A stretch of DNA of 64,000 nucleotides, from positions 68,642,109 through 68,706,108 of the forward strand of contig JARDYH010000003.1 of NCBI GenBank assembly GCA_029215795.1, in the 5' to 3' direction. Position 1 is the stretch's first letter; the number at the start of each line of letters is the position of its first letter. A program made the translations under genes and the position numbers. The notes under the pieces were generated by a model. That model did not search any database. It was not told the DNA's origin and saw only the letters and a list, made by a program, of their open reading frames with translations. Source of the DNA: Anniella stebbinsi. Taxonomy: Eukaryota; Chordata; Lepidosauria; Squamata; Anniellidae. Below, one piece after another: positions 52,146 through 63,775 of the stretch.

Positions 52146-52785
52146 TAGGGTGACCAGATCGCCCTGGATTTCCCGGTCCTAACCGGGAAAACTGGGGCAA
52201 TCCGGGCCGACAGCGGGGCGGCGGGGGCAAATTGGGGAAAGGATCAGTTCTCCTACCACCCTAAAATGCCCACGCTGCTCCCCGGCCTTGGCAAGAAAGA
52301 AGTGCTCAGCGTTAGGAAGCGTCAACAAATTCCTTGTTTAGTGGCTAACTGCTTTAGCCACCAGACAAGGAATTTGTTGACGCTCCCTAACGCTGAGCAC
52401 TTGTTTCCTGCCGAGGCCGGGGAGCAGCGCGGGCATTTTAAATCAGGCTCTTCCTCCTCCTTTGCCTGCTGCTGCTGTTGCTGTTCCTCAGGTACCTCCA
52501 GGGAGCCCATGAGCAGGGCAAGAAGGGTGAGGGGGCTGCAGGGGGTCACATGGCAGTGGAGGAGATCGGCTGTGGCAGCGGAGGACCCGGTAGGTCTGGG
52601 CTGGGTTTTTTGGGGGGTGAGTGGCTTGGTGGTGGGGGTTGTTTTGGGGGGGGCGGGGGGTGTCTGCTTGTTGGCTGCATGGTGGGCGGCCTTTTTAATT
52701 TTTTTATTTTATGTTCGGGGGGGGCTGCTTTGGTGGGGTGGCCATTTTGGACCGGGATTTTGCTTTCCAAAATCTGGTCACCCTA
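52146..52785. mobile_element. hAT-type foldback element, family B copy 3, reverse orientation
   Basis: Begins TAGGGTGACCAGATCGCCCT and ends CAAAATCTGGTCACCCTA. The left end corresponds to the right ends of copies 1 and 2 and vice versa, so it is inserted in the opposite orientation. A strong hairpin is centred near 52350: AAGTGCTCAGCGTTAGGAAG and GTCAACAAATTCCTTGT mirror ACAAGGAATTTGTTGACG and CTAACGCTGAGCACTTG, with GGGGAGCAGC/GCTGCTCCCC further out. A G-rich tract (52600-52740) matches the C-rich tract of the other copies. Flanks do not form an 8-bp duplication. Confidence 0.78.
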
Positions 52786-53635
52786 GATTTAGGAAGCATG
52801 GACCTGTGACTCTTTCCACAGTAGGATGTAGCATCTGGTCAGAATCAATTGGCTAGTTTGTAGCAGCGATGCTAGGAGAGTTTTGGAGGGGGGTATTCTT
52901 TAGTATTGCTATGATGATATCACTAAGGGACCACAATGAGAGATCAATACTATGCTAGCAGATACTTTTCAAAGAAGGATCTCAGACATCCTTTCCCTGC
53001 TAAGTTTTCACTTTGAAAAGGATAACTGTTTCAGTAAAGGCTCTGGAGAAAAGTGATAAGGGAAGCAAAATGGGAATTTTCATGTCTTGCCCAGAAACAT
53101 TAAATGTTCCATGTTGCTGTCAGAACAAAGTTAAGATATAGACAGATATCCATGACTTTAAAATAGAGTGTGAAATTAGAAGGGAATGTGATAAGAATAG
53201 ATCATTCCTCTTGCAATCTCCTGCACAAATCTTCTACTTTGATAGGAATCTAACAATGGCATCCAACAATGCTGGTGTGCTTTGTGTGATGCAGAACCTA
53301 TCTCCAAAGTGGGCATGCAAACTAATAATGGCTCTTATCTTACTCTAACTTCCACTAATTTACATAAAAAAGAGACTCATTCATGGAAAGAACCCCTAGC
53401 ATTCAAGAAAGATTTCATATATTTTTGAGCAAGTGATCTTATTTTTTTAAAAAAAATCTGTGAAAATAACTTGACCATTTTTTTTTTTTTATAATTTGTG
53501 TCCGATTGGTCAGATTACTTACAGAGGAAGAGTTTTCCTAATTTGTGGTTTACAGATCGATTTGCTTTGACTGCATAGATTTCTTTAAAGGATTTAAGAC
53601 AACCAGCTTTGGAAGACATGGTGGAATGCTACAAC
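52786..53635. other. No recognised feature
   Basis: AT-rich with A and T runs near 53440-53490. Nothing recognised. Confidence 0.4.
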
Positions 53636-53765
53636 ATCCCATAGAGCAGGGATGTTGTTGGTCTACAGCTCCTATTATTCCTGACCATTGGCCATGTTGG
53701 CTGGGGCTGATGGGAGTTGGAGTCCACCAACATCTTGGGGGGGGCACACATTCCCCAACCTTGCC
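53636..53765. repeat. Short palindromic MITE (ACTCCCATCAGCC family), copy 4
   Basis: AGAGCAGGGATGTTGTTGGT, TGACCATTGGCCATGTTGGC, GGGGCTGATGGGAGTTGGAG and GCACACATTCCCCAACC in the order of the family's reverse complement. Confidence 0.65.
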
Positions 53766-54751
53766 AGAGAGGATTTAAGGCATGTGATGCTCTTATCTTT
53801 TTAAACCTAAGCACATGTTGTCAATGCCTGGATGGATGATTGGCTGGAAACCCCATGTCAGATGCTTTGAGTTCCCTGAAGGAAAAGCAGGGATCTATCA
53901 GACCTGTCATTTAAAACATATTATTATCAGGAAACTGCAGTGTGCAGTTGTGTTGTTACTCCTGGCTCAAACTGATAAATGGTGTAATGCACAGAGGGCT
54001 GTCACTAGATCTTTCCCCACCAAGCTGTTTCCAGACTTGAAAAAGGCCCTTGCATGTGCAGAAAATAGAAAGTAACACTTTAGGCTGAGGCTGGGTCCTT
54101 GCCCTGTTGGCATATTTTGCCCCTTAGAAAAGAGCCTCGGAATTGAGCCATCAATGAGTCTACAAGGACCTACTTTGGTCTTACAGTTTCTGGGCTGCAA
54201 CTTAAGAATGCACCAGGCTGGTAGTGGGAGGGTTGCAAGGCAAAGAGAGGCAACACGGATGTCCCACTCCTTGTGTGGGCAGCCAGGGTTCATGGCATTT
54301 GGGATACTTCCCAGGCACCATGATGGCTCCAAGCAAGTGATCTCAAAATGTCTGGCAGCTTCCAGCCATCACAAGAGAAGCAGGGAGCCACAATGGGAGA
54401 TGCCTATACAAGGCCTCAAAAAATCAATACTTTGCTTTACCAGTTTGTGGATTCCAACCTACGAATTCTTTGCATTTTATACCTTTGAAGACATCTCCCC
54501 CCCAAAATCCTAAAAACAACAACAACGACAACAACAACCCCCCGAATATGACACATATGTGCTTGATTCAATTCCCACCAGTTCCCACAGTTGTTGCATG
54601 TAGCCCCTGACATGTTCATAAAATCCCTTGAGAACTTCCTAGAAATAGGTTTCGAACAGGGCTGTAAAATGTCACAAGATGAGATCTCTGTAGCTCTTGG
54701 CATTTTAAAGAAGGAAAACACTGAATGTGTTTGACTGAAACCTTAGCCTGG

Positions 54752-54760
<9 letters not shown>
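53766..54760. other. No recognised feature
   Basis: An A/C-rich (CAA)n-like tract lies at 54513-54537. Nothing else recognised. Confidence 0.4.

Positions 54761-54791
<31 letters not shown>
54757..54791 (+). repeat. (TA)n microsatellite
   Basis: About seventeen TA units. Confidence 0.95.
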
Positions 54792-54793
<2 letters not shown>

Positions 54794-54933
54794 TTTACTT
54801 GAAAATGTATATCTGATCTCCCTTTTCTGTAATAAATAAATATGTATTGTTTCCGATGAATAGCTAGAAAAGTATGTCTTTTTTCAAACAGCCTTTTCAG
54901 AAGCCAGATCTCCTTTGGTCACGTTGACAGCTC

Positions 54934-55018
54934 AATCCTATGCCTTGCTATTCAAAGTAAGTCCCATTGAGTCCAATTAGGCTTACTCCCACATAGGCGA
55001 GTGCAGGATTGCAACCCA
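54934..55018. repeat. Short palindromic amniote-type repeat, well preserved
   Basis: TCAATCCTATGCCTTGCTAT is mirrored by GAGTGCAGGATTGCAACCC; AGTAAGTCCCATTGAGTCCA and TTAGGCTTACTCCCACATAG are the inner arms. Confidence 0.55.
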
Positions 55019-55292
55019 TGACTCTAGAGTGGAAAATGGGCAGGATGTGACTATCCTTATGTCACACTAGAGTCATACCCTTCAAGGAATCCAGAGCTAA
55101 TCAGTCACATATTTATTTCTGTCTTAAGAGAAAGCTGCTGATATTTTCAGTAGTGCTTGCCTTCATGTGAAGAGGCAAGGGGAAATGAAAGCAGTTACCC
55201 CATTTCTTCACACCCCAGGGAGCAGATGACTATGAACCCAAGCCATGGCTTCTGTTTAGGGTTCTGAAATGAAAAAAAGAACATGTTCTTTA

Positions 55293-55296
<4 letters not shown>
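55019..55296. other. No recognised feature
   Basis: Nothing recognised. Confidence 0.4.
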
Positions 55297-55338
<42 letters not shown>

Positions 55339-55560
55339 TATTACATTTATATACCGCCCCATAGCTGAAGCTTTCTGGGCAGTTTACAAAAACTAAAAGA
55401 TTAAACATTAAAAAGTCAATATACAAAATTTAAAACCATAAAACAGCTTATATTTAAAACATTTTAAACTTTTTAAGCCGGCCACAAAGTCAGTTAAAAC
55501 CTCAACTTAAGCTGTTAAAATGCCTTAATGGCATTAATGTGAAACTCATAAAACAATGGA
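55297..55560 (-). repeat. (ATT)n followed by LINE 3' tail, minus orientation
   Basis: (ATT)14 at 55297-55339, then TTTATATACCGCCCCATAGC, GAAGCTTTCTGGGCAGTTTA and a run of AAAACATTTTAAAC-type sequence. On the minus strand this is the conserved end of an L2/CR1-like LINE. Confidence 0.65.
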
Positions 55561-55632
55561 CTAATCTAGACTAGGCTAGATTAGAAAGCATATATGCTAT
55601 GTAATACAATAGCCCCCTTTATGCATTACTTG

Positions 55633-55765
55633 GATTAGGGGCGGGAAATATGAGGCCCTGCAGACATTCTTGGACTGCAACTCCCATGAGCCCCAGCATA
55701 GGCAATGGAGAGGGATGAGGAAGCTGCAGTCCATCAATACCTGAAGGGCCAGGTGTCCCCCACCC
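55633..55765. repeat. Short palindromic MITE (ACTCCCATCAGCC family), copy 5
   Basis: TTGGACTGCAACTCCCATGA, GCCCCAGCATAGGCAATGGA and GAAGCTGCAGTCCATCAATA fit the family; the right arm ends GGTGTCCCCCACCCC. Confidence 0.55.
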
Positions 55766-56189
55766 CGACACCTGGGCTCCACACAATTAAAGGGTCAGAG
55801 TTCCAATTGTGCAGCTCCCATGGAAGCTACCCCATGTAGACCTCTACACATGTAGGCTTCCATGCGAAGGAAGCAAAAAGAATTATTATTTTTTGGCGAT
55901 CTTTCCTTAGCCAGAATATTGAAAAAAGCGGGGGGGGGGCACAATCCATTTCCTCCCATATGTACAGCACTGGGTGCATCAGCATTGTTTTTCCTAGGGT
56001 GTTTATAGAGTTCCTCTGTCCCTTCAGTCGTGTGGAGCCCCCTTCACACAATTTATGCACAAAAGGGAAAAATATATCCCATCCTAATAAATGTGGGTCT
56101 AGATGTTTTAGACAGAGAATCATTTTGCCCCTATTATCCTCTGCCTCTGTACCTCCAGATGATTCGTATTCAAGCGGTACCTGCAACAA
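55766..56189. other. No recognised feature
   Basis: Open frames on both strands without motifs. Nothing recognised. Confidence 0.4.
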
Positions 56190-57117
56190 AAATATTCAGT
56201 GGAGGCTGATGTCTTCGATGTCAGTGGGGTGGTGAATCCACTTCAGGTTTGAGTCAGGACTCTAAAGGAGCCATCCTAGGTGCTCTGGATCAATATGCTT
56301 GGGAGAATCCCAAGTTTGCAGAAGTACAAACCATATTTTTTTAAAAACACACTGTGGCGATACCCCACATTTTGTTCCCTAAGTATGTTTCACTGTATGA
56401 GTCTAGAGAGTGCCTAGTTGGGTGTGGCTGATGATGCTGGTGGAAAGAGGGAGAGGAGTTATACAAGATAAAAACGGTTGGTGTGGAGTGGAGTTCGTTG
56501 GAGGGGAGTGTGGAGAGTAAAGGGTAGTTGTTGGTCAGGAGTTACATGAGGAGTGAAAGGAGTTATATTACTAGGGAACTAGAATGGTTGTGAAATTAAA
56601 TGAAATAAGCAAATTTGGTTTACATTGACAATAACAAAGTTCTGTTCATGTACAATAAACTTTTCTTTGGTTTGTTACCATAAAACCACGTGTTTGCTCG
56701 GATTCCTCTCCTGCTTCAACATAGGTATTAATGAGATACACCTAAACAAAACGTTAGCTCACAACATCCACAAGCAGAACCTATTTCCCAAAGTCTTCGC
56801 CTTGTTCCCTCAAAGAGAGGGGAAAGGTAGTGTTATTTTGCCCTTCCCTGAGGCTTATTCAAGAGGTGGCGCTTGTCTTGAGAAGGGGTGCTCACAACCG
56901 AGCCTAGCATATAGGTGGTGTGGTGGCACACACACCCTAAGAGTCCAACCCTCCACCCCTGAATAATAACAACAGCTCTGCCCCTCAGGTAGCTCCTTTA
57001 GAATTCTGACTGGTTCTGATTGAAACCTGGAGTAGATTCACCGCCCCACTGACATCGGAGCAGATTCACCGCCCCACTGACATCGGAGCCACCAGCCTCC
57101 ACTGAAAACATTGTAGT
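56190..57117. mobile_element. CAGTGGAGGCTG-family MITE (56198-57109) interrupted by an LTR-like insertion
   Basis: Left end CAGTGGAGGCTGATGTC and right end CAGCCTCCACTG form the inverted pair. AAAATATT precedes and AAAACATT follows, a 7-of-8 match to a hAT-size duplication. Inner arm GGACTCTAAAGGAGCCATCC mirrors TAGCTCCTTTAGAATTCTGA. A 28-bp segment (AGATTCACCGCCCCACTGAC...) is tandemly duplicated at 57034 and 57062. Confidence 0.7.
56348..56933 (+). mobile_element. Candidate solo LTR nested in the MITE
   Basis: TGTGGCGATACCCCACATTT begins at 56353 and the segment may end CA at 56928; CACAC lies on both sides, a possible 5-bp duplication but in low-complexity sequence. AATAAA at 56654-56659 and a TATA-like ATAAAAACGG near 56469 are spaced as in an LTR. 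No coding region is attached. The right boundary is uncertain. Confidence 0.5.
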
Positions 57118-57822
57118 GCATTCTCCACTACAGCCAACCATTCCCTACAAAAAAGGGGTTCCACTCCCCCCACCTCAGTTTTCCATGTTTCATTTCAAAT
57201 GATTGATCGGCATTCTGTGGCTACTGAAGGGTTGTTACTGGGTTTTGTTTTGTGTTTCTGTAAACCTCAGGATTCCCCCAAGCACACTGATATTTCTCTG
57301 TTCTTTTTCTATGCTTTTATTTTGGCTATGGTCCTGTCGACACTCACCACCTGAGTTCATTATTAGAAAGAGTGACTGTTGCTGTATTTATACACCACAT
57401 TTGATCCATGGTTTATCTTGTCTGAATTGAGTCTCAATTCATTGATCCTAATCTACTCCATTACTAACCTCAGGCAGGCACATAGAGATCTCATTACGAC
57501 ACCTGGATATGAAATAAAGGAGAAATAGTACTGCACTCTGTTGCAAACGTATTCATAGCAGACTACATACTGCTATAGCTGCAGGTTTTCACACACACAC
57601 AAATTGCCAGTGTGCCCCCCAATCTAGGTTGGGACCCTAGCAATGGGCTATGTTACTAATCTGAATCATTGCCAAAAAGGTTGCATTGAAACTGTACTCT
57701 CTCTCTCTCTCTGTCAAACATGTGTCAGCCATATGCTAGTGGCTGTGTACATTAGCCCTTATGCTTATGAAAACAAGAGCAGAATCCAGTCCATTACTTA
57801 GATCCACCACACTGCATTTGAT
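57118..57822. other. No recognised feature
   Basis: Short (CA)n near 57592 and (TC)n near 57700. Nothing else recognised. Confidence 0.4.
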
Positions 57823-57925
57823 CATTTAGGTTGCACTCTTATATGGTGAAAGTTCCATTGAACTCAGTGGGACTTACTTCTTAATTCATACATATAGGTT
57901 AGCACTGTCAAAGCTTTAAAAGGAA
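57823..57925. repeat. Short palindromic amniote-type repeat
   Basis: AGTTCCATTGAACTCAGTGG followed by GACTTACTTCTTAATTCATA; degraded member of the repeat at 54.93 kb. Confidence 0.45.
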
Positions 57926-60064
57926 AAAGGAAGGATCCTGTTTTAGTTTCTGAAGTGGTATAGCTGCAATTCTCTTCTTCTGTTCACGCATTTTTATATG
58001 CAACCCTTCCATGCATCTATGATCTTCTTCTCTTCCTCTGAAATTGTCATTGCATGCTGGTTTTTAATTCCCCTGTGACATACCAGCAAGTTCGAATGTG
58101 GCCTGCATTTGCTTGCATCTGACCTTAACTTCCATATCTGAGCCCAGTTACTTGATAACAACAAGTCTTCTCACGTCCCATAAATCATAATAGCACGCAG
58201 TTGGAAAATGCAACATTTTTTAGCCTTCTCTTTTTAGTCAGAAAAGTTTCAAAATACTGTCGATGTGGCTGGAATTACTTGTTTGAAATTCACTTGAGTT
58301 TTGGAAGGTGTTTATCTGACAGAATATTGATCACCTTGCACACCAAGGGGCTTTTGCACACACACACACAGACCCCAAAGGCCAGGTATGATACAAGCAC
58401 TGGATTCCCAGATTCCTGCCACACCACCTGTTCTACAGGATGCCCAATTGTACCACATAAATGAGAGATATACCTTGCCTTTTAGAAAGACAACCAGACA
58501 TCTAGGGCTCAGCAAGCACACAGTGACAGGGATTTCTTGCATAGACTGGGTGGACAGTACAACCACACTAAACCAATCACAAAGAGTAGAGCCCAAAGAC
58601 TTCCACATGTCTAGAGCTTGTCACCAGAAATTCCAAACTATCATCTAGAAGGATCTGAGGCATCCTTAAGCAGCTTAAAGATGTGGGGGGGGGGGGAATC
58701 TATCAGTTGTTGAAGGAAACTGGAATACACATTTTGGCCTATTTATTTTGGCACAGGAGAATGTTGCAATCAAACTGAAGCCCAACAAGGCAAAATGAAT
58801 AAGAGACCAGGAAGCAAGAGAAAGGATCAGAAACAAAATTGTTTTATCACCATGAGGCTTGTGTCTTTAAACATAATGGAGACCTTCATGCTAAGAAAAT
58901 TGTCCACATTATGAATTTTGAACAAATACTGGCATACTCCAGGTATAAACCTGAGCCCAACTCTCTGAGGCCTTAGTGTTCATTATACAAACATCTTCTG
59001 AGGCCACTTGTGTAGCCACTTATGAAAAAAAGAGGAAATGTCACTACAAAGACGACAAAATACCACAACAATTTGCATAACATTGTCATATGCTAATTAA
59101 TGTATAGAGATGCAAATTTAGAAATATTATTTCAACAGAATAGTGTGGAAGACTGTGACCAGTATGCCTTGCTCAGTCTGCTGTTGATGGGCAACCTCAA
59201 GGCCTTCAAATGGAGTATACCTTTGAATAGAGGACATGGTCACCTGAGACTACACCATTCTGTAATATTGCAATAATAATGGTTCATTGTATATCTCTAC
59301 CTACCTACATATCTATCAATCAATCAATCAATCAATCTATCCTTCCTTCAATCAATTTAATGTGAATGCTTATTTATAACACTTTACATTTCATGTGAAA
59401 AGCCTGTGATGGCAACTCTTGAGTGTTCTCAGAAAGAAAAGTTTAAACCACTCGACAGTTCTAGCTGCTAATATGAACAGACACTGAGGCACCATTTGAG
59501 CGATTCTGTGTGAATGGCTGAATAACTGTCACTGTGCTGCTGCTGTGCTCCATTGAGCATTCCTGCTAAGGAACTAGCCATTTGAGCTAAGCACCAGCAA
59601 TACAGCAGATTGCTGGAGGGACTTCGCAAGGACTTTTGAGGACCTCTGTGAACTGGAATTAAACTTGGGGCTCTGTTAAGAAGAAAGTCAGCTTCAATTT
59701 TGAAGAAAAATAAGATACCTGTCTAGTTCTCACCTTTTCAAAGGTGGCTTTAAACACACGTGCAATCCAGATGCTTAAACCAAGAGCTGGTATGGAAGGT
59801 CATTCATTTGTAGGAGAAAAGGGAATAACTTCTTCTTGGCACTCAGTGGCACTAGCCTTGATCCTGCATCAGTAGCATAGTCATTGTACAAGGCAGAGTA
59901 GAACTAGAGATGTGAAAGATTGGTGGGTGAGGGAAATGGGGGAAACCAAAAAGAAAAAGTGAGAACCATTTTTTCAGATTTTTGTTTTGTTTTTGTCCCC
60001 CCCCCCCCCCATTCTTTTCTCCTAAGCTTTCAAATCTCTATGTGGAACATAAAAAGGGGCTTTA
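57926..60064. other. No recognised gene; microsatellites only
   Basis: (CA)n near 58356, a G11 run near 58685, (ATCA)n at about 59313-59337 and a C12 run near 59998. Frames up to about 100 codons lack motifs. Confidence 0.45.
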
Positions 60065-60065
60065 C

Positions 60066-60230
60066 CAGCTCAGATCACTGTTGCCCAGTATTATCTACTC
60101 TGGCTAGTACAGATCTTTCCCCTTCACCTACAACCTGATCCTGTTTCAAACTGGAGATACCAGGGATTCAACGTGGGACCTTCTACATGCAAAAAGAATG
60201 TGCTCTCACAATGAGCTACAGTTCCCCCCC
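60066..60230 (-). repeat. tRNA-derived SINE, minus orientation, degraded
   Basis: ACTGGAGATACCAGGGATTC, AACGTGGGACCTTCTACATG and GAGCTACAGTTCCCCC are the reverse complement of a tRNA-like SINE head with box B close to GTTGAATCCC. More diverged than the copy at 24.9 kb. Confidence 0.65.
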
Positions 60231-60399
60231 GAAGAATGGGAAACTCTTGCTGCAATGGTGGGCTTGCCTAAGGAGCAACCCAGAATTGCTGCACAGGCCT
60301 TTAGAATTTCTGAGGACCTGGGAGACAATGCAGCCACACAGTTTTTCCCGCCCTAAGACAGTATTCAGTTCTATCATCCCATTAGCGCAAATGATGTTA

Positions 60400-60660
60400 T
60401 GCTAGTGAAAACTAGATTCTGAAATATGCGCAAGAGAAGAATCCAACTACATTTATGTTTGCGGAAGCGCAGTTGCGGAAGCGGTTGTGTATTATGCTTG
60501 CACAAGCCATTGTGCAACTGGTTGTGCAACCGGCTTCACAACAGGTTGCACAAGCATAATGGACAACTGCTTGCGTAATAGAAAAAAATACGTAATAGAG
60601 CTCAGCTAGCATTATTTGAGTTTGCAGAATGACACAGTTGGATACTGCTTGTAGTGTTCT
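60400..60660. repeat. TTGCGCAA/GCTTGC-rich inverted repeat, relative of 1-85
   Basis: TATTATGCTTGCACAAGCCA is mirrored by TTGCACAAGCATAATGGACA around a centre near 60525, with GTTGTGCAACCGG and GCGGAAGCGCAGTTGCGGAA between or outside. The right part (60612-60648) matches the start of the window. Confidence 0.55.
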
Positions 60661-62586
60661 ACCAGTCCCTTCACCCACTCTCTTGCTATGAAGCAGAACT
60701 CAAGACATGCTTCATACAGCAGGCAGGGGAGGAGGGCAGATAAAGGGAACCTCAGAAGGAAAGCCCACAACTGCATCAATTGCCACTTGCTTGGCACCTT
60801 TGACAATACGTCGCATTTTGGAGTGGTGAACCACAAATCTCTACAGTATAGCAATCTATGAAGTAGTCCTACCTCAGCCTGGAAGCCAAATCTGGCCCAC
60901 CTGGGTTCCCCAGATGGCCACGCCCCATTCCTGTGCCTCCACCCCTTTCTCCCAACCACTGATCGTTTGGTGGCTTCCCGGATTTTGTGCAGTTTTTTCC
61001 CCATTATAAAAGGTTGAAATGCCTCATCCAAGGTTGACTTAGGGGCAGTAAGAGTTTTAAACGAAAATAAGCTTGTATTTTGCCTTTTGCTCACCATTGG
61101 AGTGCAGCCCCTGAGAACTTATCTGAAATGGAATTCGGCTCTCAGGCTGAAAGATGTTCAACACACCTGCAGTACAGGTAAACATGCATCAGGGATGGAG
61201 GGATCTGTTTGCTGCTGCTCCTTTTTGGAGATGAATGCACTCTAATATTGGAAGAAACTGGACAGAAACCTGCAGAGGGGTGGGGGTGGGGTTCTTCCAA
61301 AAAGGTTAAATACAGTAGAAGGTTCTTGAAATGGTAGGGATCAGGGAATGTGTACAGGAGAAGGGGTAGCCCTGTACTATATCCTGTTTGCTAAGGACTA
61401 TATGAACACACATTAGGAAAATGGATAAGTATCCCCCTTCTATTCCCAAAGCATCCATAACTCAGTGCCATATGCCTATATACTCCATCACCACAAGACA
61501 CTATATGCACTGTCACTGAATAAGGGAATAAAATTGGCCCAAGAAGCTGTTCCCCCTTTCTTTGGGGATATCATCTAGTATCTCTAAATGAAGCAGCAAG
61601 TTAGTTCAAGCCTTGATGCTTAATAAATACTCAAGACACAATCTGCACTTTACTGTGATTCATGGCTCACCTGAATGCAGGTTGATTTTTGTCATTAGGT
61701 TTCTAAGGGACTGAGTCACAAGATTGATTAGAAATGCTTAATTGAAACTAAAAGAGCATTCACCACTCTATAAGTCAATGCACTGGAAGGTCAAAATGGA
61801 CAGCAGCCCATGTGGTGCACAGGCACTCTGCTTGGGCTGCGTTCTCTGGCCCTTGAAGCAACCTGAAACTTAAAAGCAAGATGCCACCATCTCTGTGAGT
61901 CATATTTGCATTTCAGAGATACAGACTGACTAAGAAGAGGAAGCAAACAGAGATGAAAGGACATCAACGTATAGGTGGGGTTCTGAACTGAAATCTATGT
62001 TGTTTGGTTCAATCAGAAATCATATATGAAAATGTTAATAGGTAACAGGTCAACTTATATGCAAAATAAAATGTATTCTATAATGAAAGCTTTTCAGCCC
62101 AGTCAGTTCTCAGTCTTCAGTAGATTACCTCCTCAGCTATTTCACAAGTGAGAACTTATTTCTCTTCCTCCACAGTGAATCTTCTAAGTCCTTTTCAAAC
62201 TTTTTGGGCAGAAACCAGCCTCCATGAGTGCTTGACAAACTGCTTTTGAAACTGAGTGTAGGAACTGCTGTTGGGAAAAAAGTGAGACACCCCCCCCCCA
62301 ATGTGCCTGACCAATCCATTGTTGGCTCCTAAAAGGGCTTTATGGATCATCATCATAAAACAGAAGTCAGCCTGATGCTTTTGCACATTGAGTGTAACAT
62401 TATCCATTTTCTGTCTCGATAATGTTCAAACAACGACGTGCTCAAGCAAACAAATCACTTCCAAAAAAGAAGGGGTGGGGGAGAAACAACAACGTAATAA
62501 TGCCTAACTAAAACTGAACATATATTGGAACTCTTGAAGCCATAAATCAGCTATATAGTTCTTTTTTAAAAAATACCCCATCTTTT
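60661..62586. other. No recognised gene
   Basis: A frame of about 160 codons on the minus strand near 60.6-61.1 kb has no domain. A possible degraded repeat near 60860-61130 (AAATCTGGCCCACCTGGGTT, GGAATTCGGCTCTCAGGCTG) is only weakly supported. Confidence 0.4.
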
Positions 62587-62800
62587 GGGAGCTTCCAGAT
62601 GAGCCTTTTATCATGCGACTACCCTGCTCCTCCACCTCATTCACATAATTTTATGGGGGGAGGGGAGGCAACATCATCTTCAAGATATAACCTTCCCATG
62701 ATTTCCCACCACTTCTCACATCTTTTTTTCTTTCCACACACACAAAAAATCCACCGAGGAGGAAAAGTTGGAATACCTGCACAATATTGTTCGATTGTTC
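62587..62800. repeat. Dispersed repeat (AGATGAG-TTTTAT family), copy 3, partial
   Basis: Starts GGGAGCTTCCAGATGAGCCT, close to GGAGCTCCATCAGATGAGCC at 31.8 kb, and keeps the CCCACCACTTCTCACATCTT-type middle. The right part is lost. Confidence 0.45.
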
Positions 62801-63482
62801 TATTTAGAAGCACTCATCATCAAAGAGGTCAGACCTTCCCTGTCCAGCTCAACACAAGATGCCCATCAATAGCAAAGTCCAACATTGTCATGGAGGGCTA
62901 TGACAAACATAATGGAAAGATTTCCTGGTAAAAGTTAAAACAAATGCTTGGGTTATTATTATTTTTCTTAAAGTGGTGGATTGAGGTTGGCCATAGGAGT
63001 GTGGGGAGTCCAGCTAGTCTGTGGCTTACTAATCATTTGGGGCCAAACTCCATTTTAAACATCAAACTCTGCTGGAGTACATAAACAGCTGGCTCCTAAA
63101 GGTAGCGCCTATGACTCATCCTTCTCAGAGCAGAAGGTACCCCTGAGCATGATCTCTTGTGCCCACCCCAATGAAGATACCAGGCTACATATGGAATGAA
63201 TCAGAGGTGCTAATTTATTAAAAGACATGATCAGCAATGGGAACTAACTGTTCCTCTACTATCCAAACCCTATTCCAATGCAGGTACTACACTTTAAGCT
63301 GAGGGCTAGGGTGGCTGCATGGTGCCTTCATCTTGGTCAGTTGACCCCACTCTGGTGCCTAGGTTAAGATCAGTGGCTATCTGATTAATGCTCCTTGTAG
63401 CCATCCATTTTAGAGAGCTGAGGGAGCTCCAGAAGCATCATAACCCAAAGACATCCAGGAGCAGACTTTTAATTGTTCTTCA
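62801..63482. other. No recognised feature
   Basis: Nothing recognised. Confidence 0.4.
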
Positions 63483-63775
63483 CTCCCAGGGCTGGCCCTA
63501 CAATGAGGCAGAGTGAGGCAGTTGCTTCAGGTGACAGATTCTGGGAGGTGGCAGCAAGATGTTGGTGGCGAGTGTGCCCTGTACCCCCTAGCCTACCCTG
63601 CAGAAGAAGATGTTGTCCCATTGCAAGTGCTGAAGATTGATTCAGTTGCCCATCCAGTCGGCTTTTGTACATGGAACAGGAATGGGTGCCAACTTTTCCT
63701 TCGCTTCTGGCAGCAAAATGGCTTGGGCTGGCCCTGTTCACTCCACTCATCCCTAATGGGCATTTAATCCAAGAT
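63483..63775. repeat. GGCAGAGTGAGGCA-type repeat
   Basis: GGGCTGGCCCTACAATGAGG, CAGAGTGAGGCAGTTGCTTC and GGTGACAGATTCTGGGAGGT match motifs at 25.95 and 43.1 kb. Open frames on both strands in it are not genes. Confidence 0.5.
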
